This document shows, in pieces, positions 1 to 11,400 of a stretch of 22,340 nucleotides of DNA (positions are counted from its first letter, which is position 1; every line of letters starts with the position of its first letter). This stretch comes from Lingula anatina. Its lineage: Eukaryota > Brachiopoda > Lingulata > Lingulida > Lingulidae. A model generated the notes under the pieces. That model was not told where the DNA came from. It saw only the letters and a list, made by a program, of their open reading frames with translations, and made no database searches. The translations under genes were made by a program, and so were the position numbers. The DNA is taken from assembly GCF_001039355.2 (NCBI RefSeq), contig NW_019774759.1, positions 288,304-310,643 on the forward strand, given 5' to 3'.

Positions 1-2300
1 CAAGTTTAAAACCCAGCTATTTCTCGTCTGGCCCCACTCAGCATGTAATACCTTTATTTCGCTACTGATTGTCAACTGTGATTTTTGTCTATTATATAGA
101 GTTACCAAATAAGAAAGGAAAAATGCCAAAGGCATTGCTATCACTAAGCAGTGTTATGAATTTGAAATTTATTTAATTTGTTAACAAATATTATGTATTA
201 TAGGCCCTTAATTAATTCTTGATGAGTATTTATTGGTTGTGACAATGCACCCTTATTTCAACTGAGTATATATTTATAATTTCATTTCAGATGAATATTT
301 ATATATGGTCTTCAGATATGCTTTATACAGAGGAATTAAAATACAATAGTTAATGATTGATAATCTGGATTTTGATATTTTGTATATTGTCATGCTCATG
401 TGACCTGTTGTGATTTCAGTCATTTGGAATGTTCCCATAATCCCATCGTATTACCTGGTTCGACCTAAATTTGCAGGGATTCTTGCTGAATTGCATTCAG
501 TGTAAACTATAGTGACTTAAATGTCAGGCGTGCCTACTTAAGTAACTAGGGGGTAATTAATGATAGTCAAAGACTCAGGAGGACGTGCCAGACAATTTAG
601 CTGACTATACTGAAAGCACTTCAGCAAGATGCCCCACAGAGTTAGATCGATCCAGCTAGTACTATGGGTTTATGGGAATGCAGTCATAGCGACTGTAACA
701 CTGTGAATGGGTTAATTAAAAGAATGGTAGTAAATGGGATTAAAACCTATTTGAGTAGGTTGAATAAAACTGATGAAATCAACTTACTGCCTGACCATAC
801 CTACAGTATATATACTGTAGTTAACAAACATACAGTACTCCTTATAATGCACTGTGCATTTTCTCTACCAAATTCCTGTTAAACATAACATTAACTGTGG
901 ATTTAAGACTATATTTTTCTGTTTTCTATTTGGTTATTTGAGTATTAGATACTATTTTTACTTACTATGGCTAACTCCACTTGAGATTTACTGTATGTGA
1001 TGGATCTGATTGGTATTACATGAAGTAATATTATATTACGATTATTTTGTATTTTTCCCTAATTTTTTGAAGTGTGGAAGTTCAATTTAATTTTTTGAGT
1101 TTTCTAATGTGAGCTTTATACTGTTTTCACTGTAACAGTTACATAGTCTTTTCAAAATAAACTTAACTTTTTATCTCTGTACAGACTGAATGAAATTAAC
1201 TGACATTCAATAAAATGCTGGTTTTGAGAGGACTTGTGAAAATTAATTAATTTTTTTTTTCTCTTTCAAACACTTTTTAAAAAATTTTAATAAAAACTTT
1301 TTAAAACACTTTTTTATTTTAAATAAAAAAACAATAAACATTATTCAAAGAGGGTAAATTATGTTAAATACACGGCCCCCTGGGTGATTAGAACAAGATA
1401 CAGTGTTGATGAATAAAATTCAAATATTAATTAAAATAAATACATGAAATAACAAATTTATGCGTTTTCTGATTTTTGTAATTTTGCCTTTTGTTTCTTT
1501 TATTTTAATCGAATTGTTGAAAAACTTTAAAAATTACTTGTAAAGAAATCAAACGTTGTGTCTTGATGATGAGAAAGCGCTCTCGATCTTCAGCAGTGAA
1601 GGAAGGAAATTTACAATGTTTACGAATGGCGCCGGCGGAATAGAATTTTAGCAAGTTAACGTTCAATTTTATTTTCAGATCTATGGTTAAGCTGTTGTAC
1701 CTGGGAATCCCAGTGATAGCAACGGTAAGGAATAACGCCGAGAACACGACGAGTCGAAGTGCTAGTCTAAATCTTTTCTCTAAGTGAATTTCCGACTAAA
1801 ATATTCATCAAGTTCTCAATTCAAATATTGTTGTTTTATTGGTGCTAGAATACGGCTAGCTGGACTGACATTGCTTTATTATAACCATAAGCTGTGCAAT
1901 TTTAGTTTTTTATCCTTATCCAAGTGCATTTCTTTCTTTAATTTACTAGTAAATTACCCCTTTTTTTTCAAGACTGATCAGTGTTATTGCTAGTCTAACG
2001 GACCGTTCAGATTAAGTTCTTAAACCCATCGTACCCTCTGCTGGATATTCACCCTAAGTGTAATCAGTGTGATCAGCTTTAATGTCTGAGACGCCTCCTC
2101 TAGCTGTTAGGGGGTAATTAAACCCAGCTCTCACTAAAGTTAATTACCCCTCAGCTACAGTACGCAAGAAGGCGTATCAAACAATACACTAGTAGCTCTG
2201 AATTTGAATCTGAACGGGGTCTAAATGTGTTCCATTTTCAGAATCCCCTCATGTAATGTTACTGTAGTAACCTTCATGCAAACCGACAAGAGCCCATCCG
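1..2300. other. AT-rich region, no gene recognised
   Basis: No open frame here carries a recognisable domain, splice-linked continuation or codon pattern. Short open frames at 664-882 (+), 1505-1747 (-) and 1784-1993 (+) look like chance. AATAAA-type signals at about 1157 and 1207 on the + strand could belong to a gene lying left of the window, but nothing else supports that. The motif GGGGTAATTAA or its reverse recurs at about 549, 1953, 2109 and 2140. The last two form a hairpin upstream of the first gene. Confidence 0.6.
2101..2157. repeat. Inverted repeat (hairpin) with GGGGTAATTAA arms
   Basis: The left arm at 2101-2121 (TAGCTG, four extra bases, then GGGGTAATTAA) pairs with the right arm at 2140-2157 (TTAATTACCCC, one base, CAGCTA) around an 18-nt loop. 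It ends about 165 bp before the SHLD3 start codon. It could be a remnant of a small foldback element or a promoter element; the sequence does not decide. Confidence 0.55.
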
Positions 2301-2323
2301 GGAAGTGATGTTTTAAGGACAAA

Positions 2324-4428
2324 ATGGTGGTACTAAAAGAAGAAAACCACCATAGTTCTCACCCTGGTGACAAATTTAAAATGGATCCACAAAAGAATAA
2401 ACAATCATCTCCCGATCAACATCTGTTGGAAAACTCAAGTGAAGAAAGTAAAAATGATCAAGATGAAAGCACTTTACACAAAACAATTAAACAAGAATCA
2501 GGCATTAATTTAACAGACTTTAAGAAACCATGGACACCAAAAGCAAAACCACATCTGCAGTTATATCAAAGGCAAAAAGCACGTCTAGCTGTGTCTCCCC
2601 TGGTGAAGAAACTAATGTCAAGGAAGAGAAGGAAGGATGAGTCTGAGAGTGGTGGTTCCTCCAGTGAGGAAGGTTCTCTGACAAAGAAAGTAAGGATAAG
2701 ACAACTGATTAGATAGCTAACAAGTTATTCTTTTTTTAACTTAGCAACTAAATTATTTTTCAAATCCTTTTTAGGGTAGAAAGTGCCAAATTCACAGTGT
2801 AGGCAATTGAATAACATTTATCAAACATGAGCATAATGTAAAACAATTATAATACAAGAGAATTAATAATTTTTTTCTGGGGTCAGTTGTGAATATCTTC
2901 CATGTGCAAAACCAATATTTTACCAACAATTTTTTCTAAAATAAATTGATCTTAAAGCAACTATGACACAGCCTAGCTGTTTAAAAAAATCAATGCTTAT
3001 CCAGTATGATATGAAATAAATGGCTATATTTATTATATATTAATAATAATAATTTCCAGAGGTGGTGTTCTTCACCACAGAGCCAGTCCATGGCCCAGCA
3101 GTGGCAGCAATTGGGAGGTGTCCTGGACATAGAGCTCTCCCAAGCCAGCAGGCAGTACAACTTGCACCCTACACAGAGAGGGAGCTGGGAGGTGGTGTGT
3201 GGGCTGGCAGGTAGGAGATATATGTGTGGTTGATACACGCACACACACTAACACACATACACACACACACACATGCACAAACACATGCACACACGCACAC
3301 ATACACACACACACACACACAGAGGAGGAGCAGAGAGGTGGTGTGTGGGCTGGCAGGTAGGGTATATACAGTATATATGTGCATGATATATGCACTTGTA
3401 CAGAGAGAGAGAGAGATCTTATAGATTATGAGGGCTGATATATACAAACAAATATTTAAATGTAGTATGCCATGGAATCTAATTTATTTGAAGTATAAGG
3501 AACAGACTATTCAAGGAATAAAAGCTGCTTCTAAATTACTAATGTCTTAATAGATTATATGTAGAAAAATTAAGCAATGTGGTGGATGTTGTTTTGAAGT
3601 AGATGATCCTGAAATAATCATGATTTCTATATCTTAATTGACCAGGCAACACTAGTGAACCACAGGACTCAGCATGGCTCAAAATCAGCAGTATTATATC
3701 CCAGGGGAAACTTCCACATTGTAACGCTGTGTTGGTAAGAACTTTGATTGAAAATTTGCTTAATATTTTTTTCTTGGTATTCATGTGACACACGCGAAGA
3801 AATTTGTATGGTAATGCTGTGTTGATAAGGAGATAAATCTTTACAGTGTAAAATTTTAAGTTAATTAAATAAAGTTTATTAAAATATTAAAATATTTATT
3901 AAAATATTAAAATATGATGCTCTTTGGTTCAGGATTTCAACAATTATTTAGAAACTGTGTGTGTGTGTGTGAAAAGACGTTTTTCATAGTCATCAAAAGT
4001 AGTCTTCTGTCAATTTCTTTCCAGAAAGATACCATCTATATGTCAGAGTAAGAGAATAGTGTAACTTTTTTATTCACAGCTTATGGGTAATTTCTTTTAC
4101 AGATTGAGCCAGATTCTATAAGTGTCTACTGTAACTTCAGTCATTGTTTACAAGTAAGTTCTTGAAAGGGTTGACTTTCATTTGCTTTGTTTTGTGATTC
4201 TTTTAAGTCGGGATAAAAAATTAATTTTAAAATATTATAAATCTTATATTTGATATTATATTTTAAGATACATTGAAATATTATTTGTAATGAATAATAC
4301 TGCAGTTTATTTTATAAACACTTTATTCATTCTGTTCCCAGGTTTATGATATATTGAAGGGAGAGTTGGGGATGACGTCCTCCGTGGATTTCAGAGTTCA
4401 GGGACATGGTGTTGTGCTTAGACGGTGA
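2324..4428 (+). CDS. SHLD3: Shieldin complex subunit 3 homolog (SHLD3), five coding exons
   Basis: Coding exons are 2324-2689, 3060-3210, 3646-3734, 4103-4153 and 4342-4428 (stop TGA at 4426). All have GT donors and AG acceptors and the phases join without a break, giving 247 residues; human SHLD3 has 250. In vertebrates SHLD3 joins REV7 (MAD2L2) to SHLD2 and SHLD1 to protect double-strand-break ends from resection. Seen here: an acidic, Ser-rich N-terminus; a REV7-binding-type motif at residues 68-76 (KPWTPKAKP), matching the spacing of human LPLRPKRSPP; SPLVKK at 91-96 (human SPLSKK); NLH at 156, Arg162 and Trp165; Trp183; LPHCNA at 195-200 (human LPSCNA); and LKGELGMT at 224-231 (human LLKGRLALT). 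These fall in the same order as in the human C-terminal eIF4E-like domain. The start follows an in-frame TGA at 2306; Met20 is an alternative. The human coding region is, from memory, a single exon, so the five-exon structure is different. The family call rests on remembered sequence. Confidence 0.82.
3191..3356. repeat. Duplicated exon-2 end plus donor, flanking a CA microsatellite
   Basis: The last 20 bases of SHLD3 exon 2 (3191-3210), followed by GTAGG, recur at 3337-3356, again followed by GTAGG. The offset is 146 bp. Between the copies lies a (CA)n tract. The second copy therefore carries a second potential donor. Reading through from exon 2 meets a TGA soon after the first donor, so use of the distal donor as a simple exon extension would truncate the protein. 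Confidence 0.8.
3238..3320. repeat. (CA)n microsatellite
   Basis: Imperfect CA dinucleotide run in SHLD3 intron 2. It produces long open frames on both strands that are low-complexity artefacts. A shorter (GT)n run lies at 3957-3971 in intron 3. Confidence 0.9.
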
Positions 4429-4985
4429 CATAATTTCCTCATTGCTCACTTTCACTTTCACTTTTGGACATGATTCAGTGACTGACACAAGAGCTGGGTT
4501 CAGCAGCTTGCTTTAAGGCACATTTGGTGAATTCTTTATCATAATGAAATTGGCCACGGTATTTAATGGTTGCCCTTTACTTAGTGCTCTTTCAGTTGTC
4601 ATTTCGACAAAATAGGACACCCGTGTAAAATTATTTCAGCTGTTCTCAAATTTATCTACAGGATTTTGTCAAAGCAGGAATATTTTGACTTTAAAGAAAA
4701 GATATTTGGTAAAATGTGTTTTTATATGAAACACACTCCAAGTTTTAAAATTTTGATAACAGAATAAAAGAAATGGAGAACATTTCATGTTGAATTTCAG
4801 CAATATCTATTATTTATTGACTGTATAATTATAAATATTTATTATCTTCTCTTTGTGTGGATTTTTAAATAATCTGTCAGGTTGTTCTGTTTTTACTTTG
4901 TATGTTTATATTTATATATTTATTGATTTATTTGTAGTTACTTCACATTGAATGAATAGTATTCCAAAAGATTTTAGAGCAATTC

Positions 4986-4991
4986 AATAAA
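4986..4991 (+). terminator. Candidate poly(A) signal of SHLD3
   Basis: AATAAA lies about 560 bp after the SHLD3 stop, followed within 10-20 bases by a GT-rich stretch (CCTGTGGTGACAATGTC), the usual animal cleavage context. It implies a 3'UTR from 4429 to about 5010. Confidence 0.5.
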
Positions 4992-5009
4992 GCCTGTGGT
5001 GACAATGTC

Positions 5010-7268
5010 TTTACTTATACAATGTCATGTTTATTACCATTTTCACATGTAATTTATTTTATTTGAACACTTATTAATAAATATTTACTACACTTTCATC
5101 GTAGCTTGGCATTAGTTAGAAATTTGTGATGATTTGTTAAAATTGTTGCTCAAAAAGCAAAAGTCAAAATAAATTAAAGAAAGTTTTTTTTAATAATGGC
5201 TTTTTTGTTGTCATTTTGGACTCATTCAGGTAATTAAGACCAGCATCTTACGCCCCCACCCTTAAAAAAATAATAATAATAAAATTTTAAAAGCTGTACT
5301 GATATTGCTTGAAAGTTTCAGTACATTTTAACATGCCTTTAAATCCCTGTTCTAGGTTCTACTGTATTCTTTTGTTTACTGAGTTTACCAAGGCCCACTT
5401 TTGTCAGATTATAGTACAAATCAAAAGGCTCATCTAATTGGGGCATCTGTTGGACTCAATTGACAACGGCACATATACATAAAGACCTGCAGAATCTATA
5501 AATCATATAGCTGCAATCCATGCACTTCTGTCCAATAACTCCCAGTAACTCCACAGTATTCACATTTCTTTTGCATACAGCTATTGCTGTGCAGTGAGAC
5601 CATCAACAGAAATAGTGTATAAAAACATTTTATTAGTTTAACAAAATACTAATGATAATAATAATTATAATTACAATAATGTGCACATTATAGTGAGTTA
5701 CAAATAGAATCAACAAAATCTTGCCAACCAGTTCAGAAGATTAATTTGTAACTGAACATGCATTGGTAAGAGCATACAAGTGACATGCTTCTAACAACTC
5801 ATGGTTCTTCTGCTGCAATTCATTATTTCAGAATACCAACTACTTTCTAAGGGAGCCTGGTGTCATTTGATGAGCGAAAAACCAACAGCCTTCTCTATCA
5901 GTTGTGTACACTTTGTGTCAGCTATCAATTCTGTGATTTGTGATGGGGAGGGGGGTACCAAGAGCAGGGATACCAAATTACAGTCATAATTTTTTAATGG
6001 TCACAATTATATTGGCACTGCACTATGTGGCCATTCATAACTTCAATATTTAATGAGATGTAATGAGAATAATAATAATAATAATATTAAAAATTCACTT
6101 CTGTACTCAGTATGCCTAGACAATATAGAGCAAAAGCCATCTTTGAAGAGCAATATTCACTTCAGAATTATCAATACTAAAACTGTGACTACGGTATATT
6201 TCTTTGCATGAAAAATGTTACAAAACAAAATTTTACATTCAATCCAATGGGAACAAAACTTCCTCCAATCCTCCAAGCTCTACTTTGTGCTTCTTAGCAT
6301 GGCTGACAAGTTTTACCAAATGGTTTTATCAAGAAATAAAATCAAATTGTCCATATTGATATTTTTAAGCAGTTGTTCATACTATACACTTAACTCCTAG
6401 AAAACTTTGCAAGATTTATTTCACGTCAGTTACAATACCCCACAAGAAGGTGCCTACATATGTACAATAAATAAGCATTAAGCACCTTTAGTTAACAAAG
6501 TCTCGTTAAAAGCACAATGTAATTCACATATTGTAGTGCCACAACAAATTATGCATGACAAGATTTTAAAATAAATAAAATGTTCCCAGCACAAACAGGT
6601 ACAAGTATTTGTTATTCTCGTTAATTATGTGATAAGTACAAAGTCATGCACATCCAAATGTGACCTTGAAATCTACCCTTGACCTACTTCCTACAGTGAA
6701 ATGTTTCTTGAAAAAACTATCCGTACCTGATACCTCTAAAATAAATAAGGGCAAGAAAATTGCAAATTTGCAAGAATGCAGTTCATGGTTGAAAGTAGGT
6801 CAAAGGCCATGTTCACCAGATACACAAGTTGGCAGTGCAGCAAACACGTCATGAAACCATCACATAAATTATCCTTCATCAAAACTATATCCACAAGTAT
6901 GATGGGAACAAAAGAGCCCATTATATTTGATATTGGCAATGTTCCACTTCCTAGTAAGCCAAATAAATGTCACTTCTCACATTAAGCCAATAGGCCTTAA
7001 AACTTAACCCTAGAGATACATTCCACTGGAATATGTGCAAGGTTGCTGTACATCTTTAATTCAGATTATGCCATATAAAATACAGGTATTCTGAAGATGA
7101 TGTGTCAGATGATGTTGGATATGACTGTACACTTCAGCATACAAATGTTAAAGCAATATGCTGTTAAGATCTTCATGCATACACAATGGCTAAGAAAACA
7201 CCAGGTGGCGAAGCCCATTCACTCTGTTATCTATACACAGTACTGTAGATGGCGCTATAGGACTGATG
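5010..7268. other. Convergent intergenic and mitofusin 3'UTR sequence
   Basis: AT-rich DNA between the SHLD3 3' end and the mitofusin stop codon. Candidate - strand poly(A) signals (TTTATT on the + strand) lie at 6415-6420 and 5629-5634, so the mitofusin 3'UTR may run 0.85-1.6 kb. Open frames at 5801-5989, 6215-6400, 6660-6985 and 7097-7297 have no recognisable content. Short (AAT)n runs occur near 5267 and 6068. Nothing else was seen. Confidence 0.5.
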
Positions 7269-8389
7269 TTATACATCGTGTTTCAGGTATTGTTTGATGA
7301 AACTGTTTAGTTCTGTGTCAATGTATCCAGCTTTGTTTCTGAAAACAAGAGACAAAAATCAATAAGCACCTGTTACTAACTATAAATTTAAATGGTTTCA
7401 AGTGGCATGAAAAATGTTTGTCACCATATTCTGAAAGTCAGCTTCTTTCACGTACTAAAAATTTACAAAAATTATTTCTGCCATGTCTCAATAACTACGC
7501 AATTGCACTTCACACAATTTTGTCTTGTAACCATTTCAATACTTCAAAGCCAACTGTCCCTTGAATGGAATCAAAAATTCACAAACAAGACCAACCTAAG
7601 TAATTTTGCCTTATTTCCAAACTCCTCATACTTCACTGCCTCCCTGTTGTAGCTTGCGATGGCCTCCTCCAGGTCTGCCTTGGTGTGGTCAACGTGGGAA
7701 CACAGTCTGGAGAATGTGGAGCTCAGCTCCCTGGAAATAACACGAGGGGAAAAATATTGAAACTTTACTATTTTAATTCCCTGGAAATAACACATGAGGG
7801 GAAAAATATTGAAACTTTACTATTTTAATTCCCTGGAAATAACACAGGAGAGGAAAAATATTGAAACTTCTCCATTCCAACTCCCCGGAGAAAACACAGG
7901 AGGGGTGTAATATTGAAACTTCATTTCAACTCTCTGGCAATAACATGGGACACAGAAGAAAATTGAAACTAAACCATTTCAACATCTGAGATGGTCTATG
8001 GCAACTTAACTGTTACAGTAATGGTGAAAACAGACTTAAATATGATGAAGTACATAGCACCATATACACTGTGAAAAAAAAAAAAAAAGAACACTTACTG
8101 TTGGACTTGATGGCTACAGTTGGCACTAGTCAGGTCCACTATCAGTTTGAGTTTGTTGGAGGCGTAATCCACGTACTGCCTCTTGAACGTCCTTTCTTTG
8201 GCTTTGTTTGTCCAGGCGAGTCTCTCGTACAGGTACACTCCCCCATAGAGAGCCAGGCCCACGCCCACCACCTGCCAGCCAACTGCCCTGAATGCCTGAA
8301 ATAGAAAGTGAAAGTATACACAATATAAGGTGAAGTTTAGATATTATATTTAAAGATAATACCATCGACTTCTCTCTCTCTCCCTCTCT

Positions 8390-8421
<32 letters not shown>

Positions 8422-11400
8422 CTCTGAATTCAATACTTTGTCACAACAATGACAGCACCAATAGTTAAATACAGTGCTAAATTTACTTACAATTCCCACT
8501 ACAACGACAGCACCAACTGTTGACCTAGAGGCCAGAGATGAGAAATTGGTCAGTAGCGCCATCATGAGTTCATTCTCCTGTCTCACAGGGTAGCTCTCCG
8601 GCTCCATAGGGGTCATTGGGGTCAGTGGGGGAGGAACCTGGAATTATGTGAAGGAGAAAATTAAACGTCTTGCGACTACTTAAGGTAACTTTGTGAGAGT
8701 GCCTGCTTTGAGAAGAAAGAATATTGTACAGTGATAGTCTAATAAAGATATGTTCATAAGATTCATGTATGAAAACATAAGTGCAAAACCAGTGAAAGTT
8801 TTTCTGGCATAAGATATGTCATTACTTTTTTTAAGAGCATAAAACACATAAAATATTGTTTGAATATTGATCATTGGAGATACAGAGAATAAGCTGAGCA
8901 TTGTATTTAGATGAATGGTGACCAAATTGCTAAGAAACGTTTATTTGAATAAAGGCCTGATTTGATCAAAATGAGAGAAGAAAACTTAGTGAACATGGCA
9001 TTTCCATTACTTCAAAACAACGTACGGTACTTTCAATGATAACTAATGAAAAGCAAACAAAATACCACTTATTTTGTCCTTAAAAAACTTCTAAGGAGGC
9101 AATAAAATAAAGTTGACTTGGATTACCTGATTGCTGTACCCCCTCAGTGCCCTAGAAGCACCCTTTGGACCCAAGAACCTCTTGACTAACGAGGAAATTC
9201 CAAGAGAAAAGTGGAACTCGATGTCTTCCCTGAAGTCTGCACAGAGATTACGGCAGTCCAGGCGGTAGGCGATCTCAAAGTCTCTCCTGGGTAAAGAGTT
9301 CAGCAGCTGAAGCTTGGATTCCTCAGGTAACAGGTGAGAGATACGATCTGGAGTGGGGAGGGATGACAAATGTTAGAAGAAACATTCTAAGCACAAAAAA
9401 ATGTCGTTTAAGTTTTAAAAAAAGCCTACCAATATAAATAATATTTATAACTGCATCACTATTGACTGTAGCAATTATTTGCAATTTATTTTTCAAAATT
9501 GTTATCAATTTTGCTCTCCCACAATAGTTAATAATTACATAAGATAAATAACCATTTTTTAAATATCACTGTAAATAAAAATGTTCAGCTACAAATATAT
9601 TGCACTTCTATTTCCACGTAAAACACACCATTTATTGGTAAAAATGTTATTTAAATAAACATTCAAAGCAGGTTGTCAGCTACATCAGTAACAACAGTGA
9701 CTGTTATATTTGCAGAAATCAAACTCAGTCTGGTTATTAAAATGACAAAATCAAACTGGTTGCTCAAGTACAGCATCCACCAGATCTGAACTATAAAATA
9801 AATCAAATGCATTGGAACCATTTCACAACACATTTCTCTTATGCATTCTATCAAACCAACTTTTTCTTAAAAGATATTACTAAAACAAATAGGATACAAA
9901 GAGAAAATGAGAAAATAGGATATATCAAGATAATACCAATGTGACAACAAACGTGCAACATAATTATCATGCACAAACCTGTCATGTCGCGCTCCGTGCA
10001 GTCAACAGCACGCAACAACGCCTCCGAACACTTGGCTTGTAAGTTACGCCCTAAACTTTGCTCCACGTGAGCATGCAGTTCCTAAGAACACAAACCAGGA
10101 GGAAAATAATAATAAGGTGTAAATCAAATGAAAATATACAACGAAATATCAAGCTGGGGTTAATAAGTGAATATCTGATCTGAATTTCACGATGAGAAAA
10201 CAGTCTCACAAATATAAACTGAACATAATCAGACACCAAACACGTCCACCTGCATACAGTTAGACAAACAAAAAAAGTCGAGAAGTTAAAGGGATAACAA
10301 CTGTTCATTTTGGCCAAACAATTTATTTTTCTGGGGTAAACGACAATTTTTCCATACTTACCAATAGTTAATGAATCCATTTCTACATTCAAAATTAGTC
10401 CCTGTTTTTTTTTTTCTAAATAGTTTGTTTTTAAGTAATAATCTCTTAAGAGTATTGCCATCTATGGAGGTCATGTGGTACGATGACAAGCAAAGATTTC
10501 AGAATAATTGCTTTAACTGCCGCTTTTGTTGTAAAACAGAATAAATTACATTTCTATGAGTTATTTACAATGTATTTATTGTGAAATATAGATCTCATAC
10601 GAAGAGTTGTTATCCCTTTAAGCAATAAGTTAAGCAAACTAAAAGTCAACATGGGTCAGCCAAGGTCATCCTGAGGTCATACTGAGGTCACCCAAAGGTC
10701 ATTTTATACCTTGTACCATCTCACAGTTCTCCCATAGCTGTTTTCGTATGTCAGAGTTACACCGCGCCTGCAGGTTCTGGCAGACATTGGCCTCTATGTA
10801 CTTGTGAAGCTCCTTTATGTAACAAGTGGCTCTCATGGTATATAACGTCAATGCACAATGTCAACCAATTCAGGTGATTTTATTGTCAAAATTAAGTCAA
10901 CTAAAAGTTATACATCTGCATGACCAACACAGTTAAACAGACTTAGTTGATAGGCATCAAGTCAAGAATATAAAATCTAACTGAAAACAATCACCTCCTT
11001 TCATAATGTGAAATAGGTTTTTCATTGTCTTTTGTGTAATAATGGTAAAAAGCAAGACATATATAGAAACTTGTCCTTTACTAGGTGAAATCATTTGCTC
11101 TCTTTGGAAATAATCAACTTTTCACAGTGTCATTAGGATAAATTATTTTCCTTAAATTTTTTTTTTTTTTTTTTTTTTTTTTTGTACATATGGCTCACCT
11201 TTTTATATACAGCCAACAGATTTTGGTCTGGGTGGAAAGGTCGGTCAAACTCATCTACCAGACTGGAGAGACGGCGGATCTCTTCGTTCAGGGCTTTTGC
11301 AACCTAGACAACATGAAGAAATCATCAGTTTTATCAAATTATCAGTTTTACATTACATTAAATACAACATTTACAGATATCTTGATAACAGAATAGTTAG

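Noticed and set aside
664-882. 72-codon open frame on the + strand
   Set aside because: AT-rich composition, no domain, no splice context and no Kozak-like start.
1505-1747. 80-codon open frame on the - strand with a hydrophobic start
   Set aside because: It begins at GTG with no upstream ATG before a stop, has no clear splice sites and matches no family I recognise.
3072-3447. Several overlapping open frames on both strands rich in Cys-Val or His-Thr
   Set aside because: They are translations of the CA microsatellite; the real coding exon here is 3060-3210 on the + strand.
5010-7268. A hidden gene in the 2.2-kb gap
   Set aside because: I found no linked exons, domain residues or codon bias; poly(A) signals suggest most of it is mitofusin 3'UTR.
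7729-7975. CRISPR-like or [13 protein letters not shown] array
   Set aside because: The units are contiguous without unique spacers, sit in an animal intron and carry copies of the neighbouring splice acceptor.
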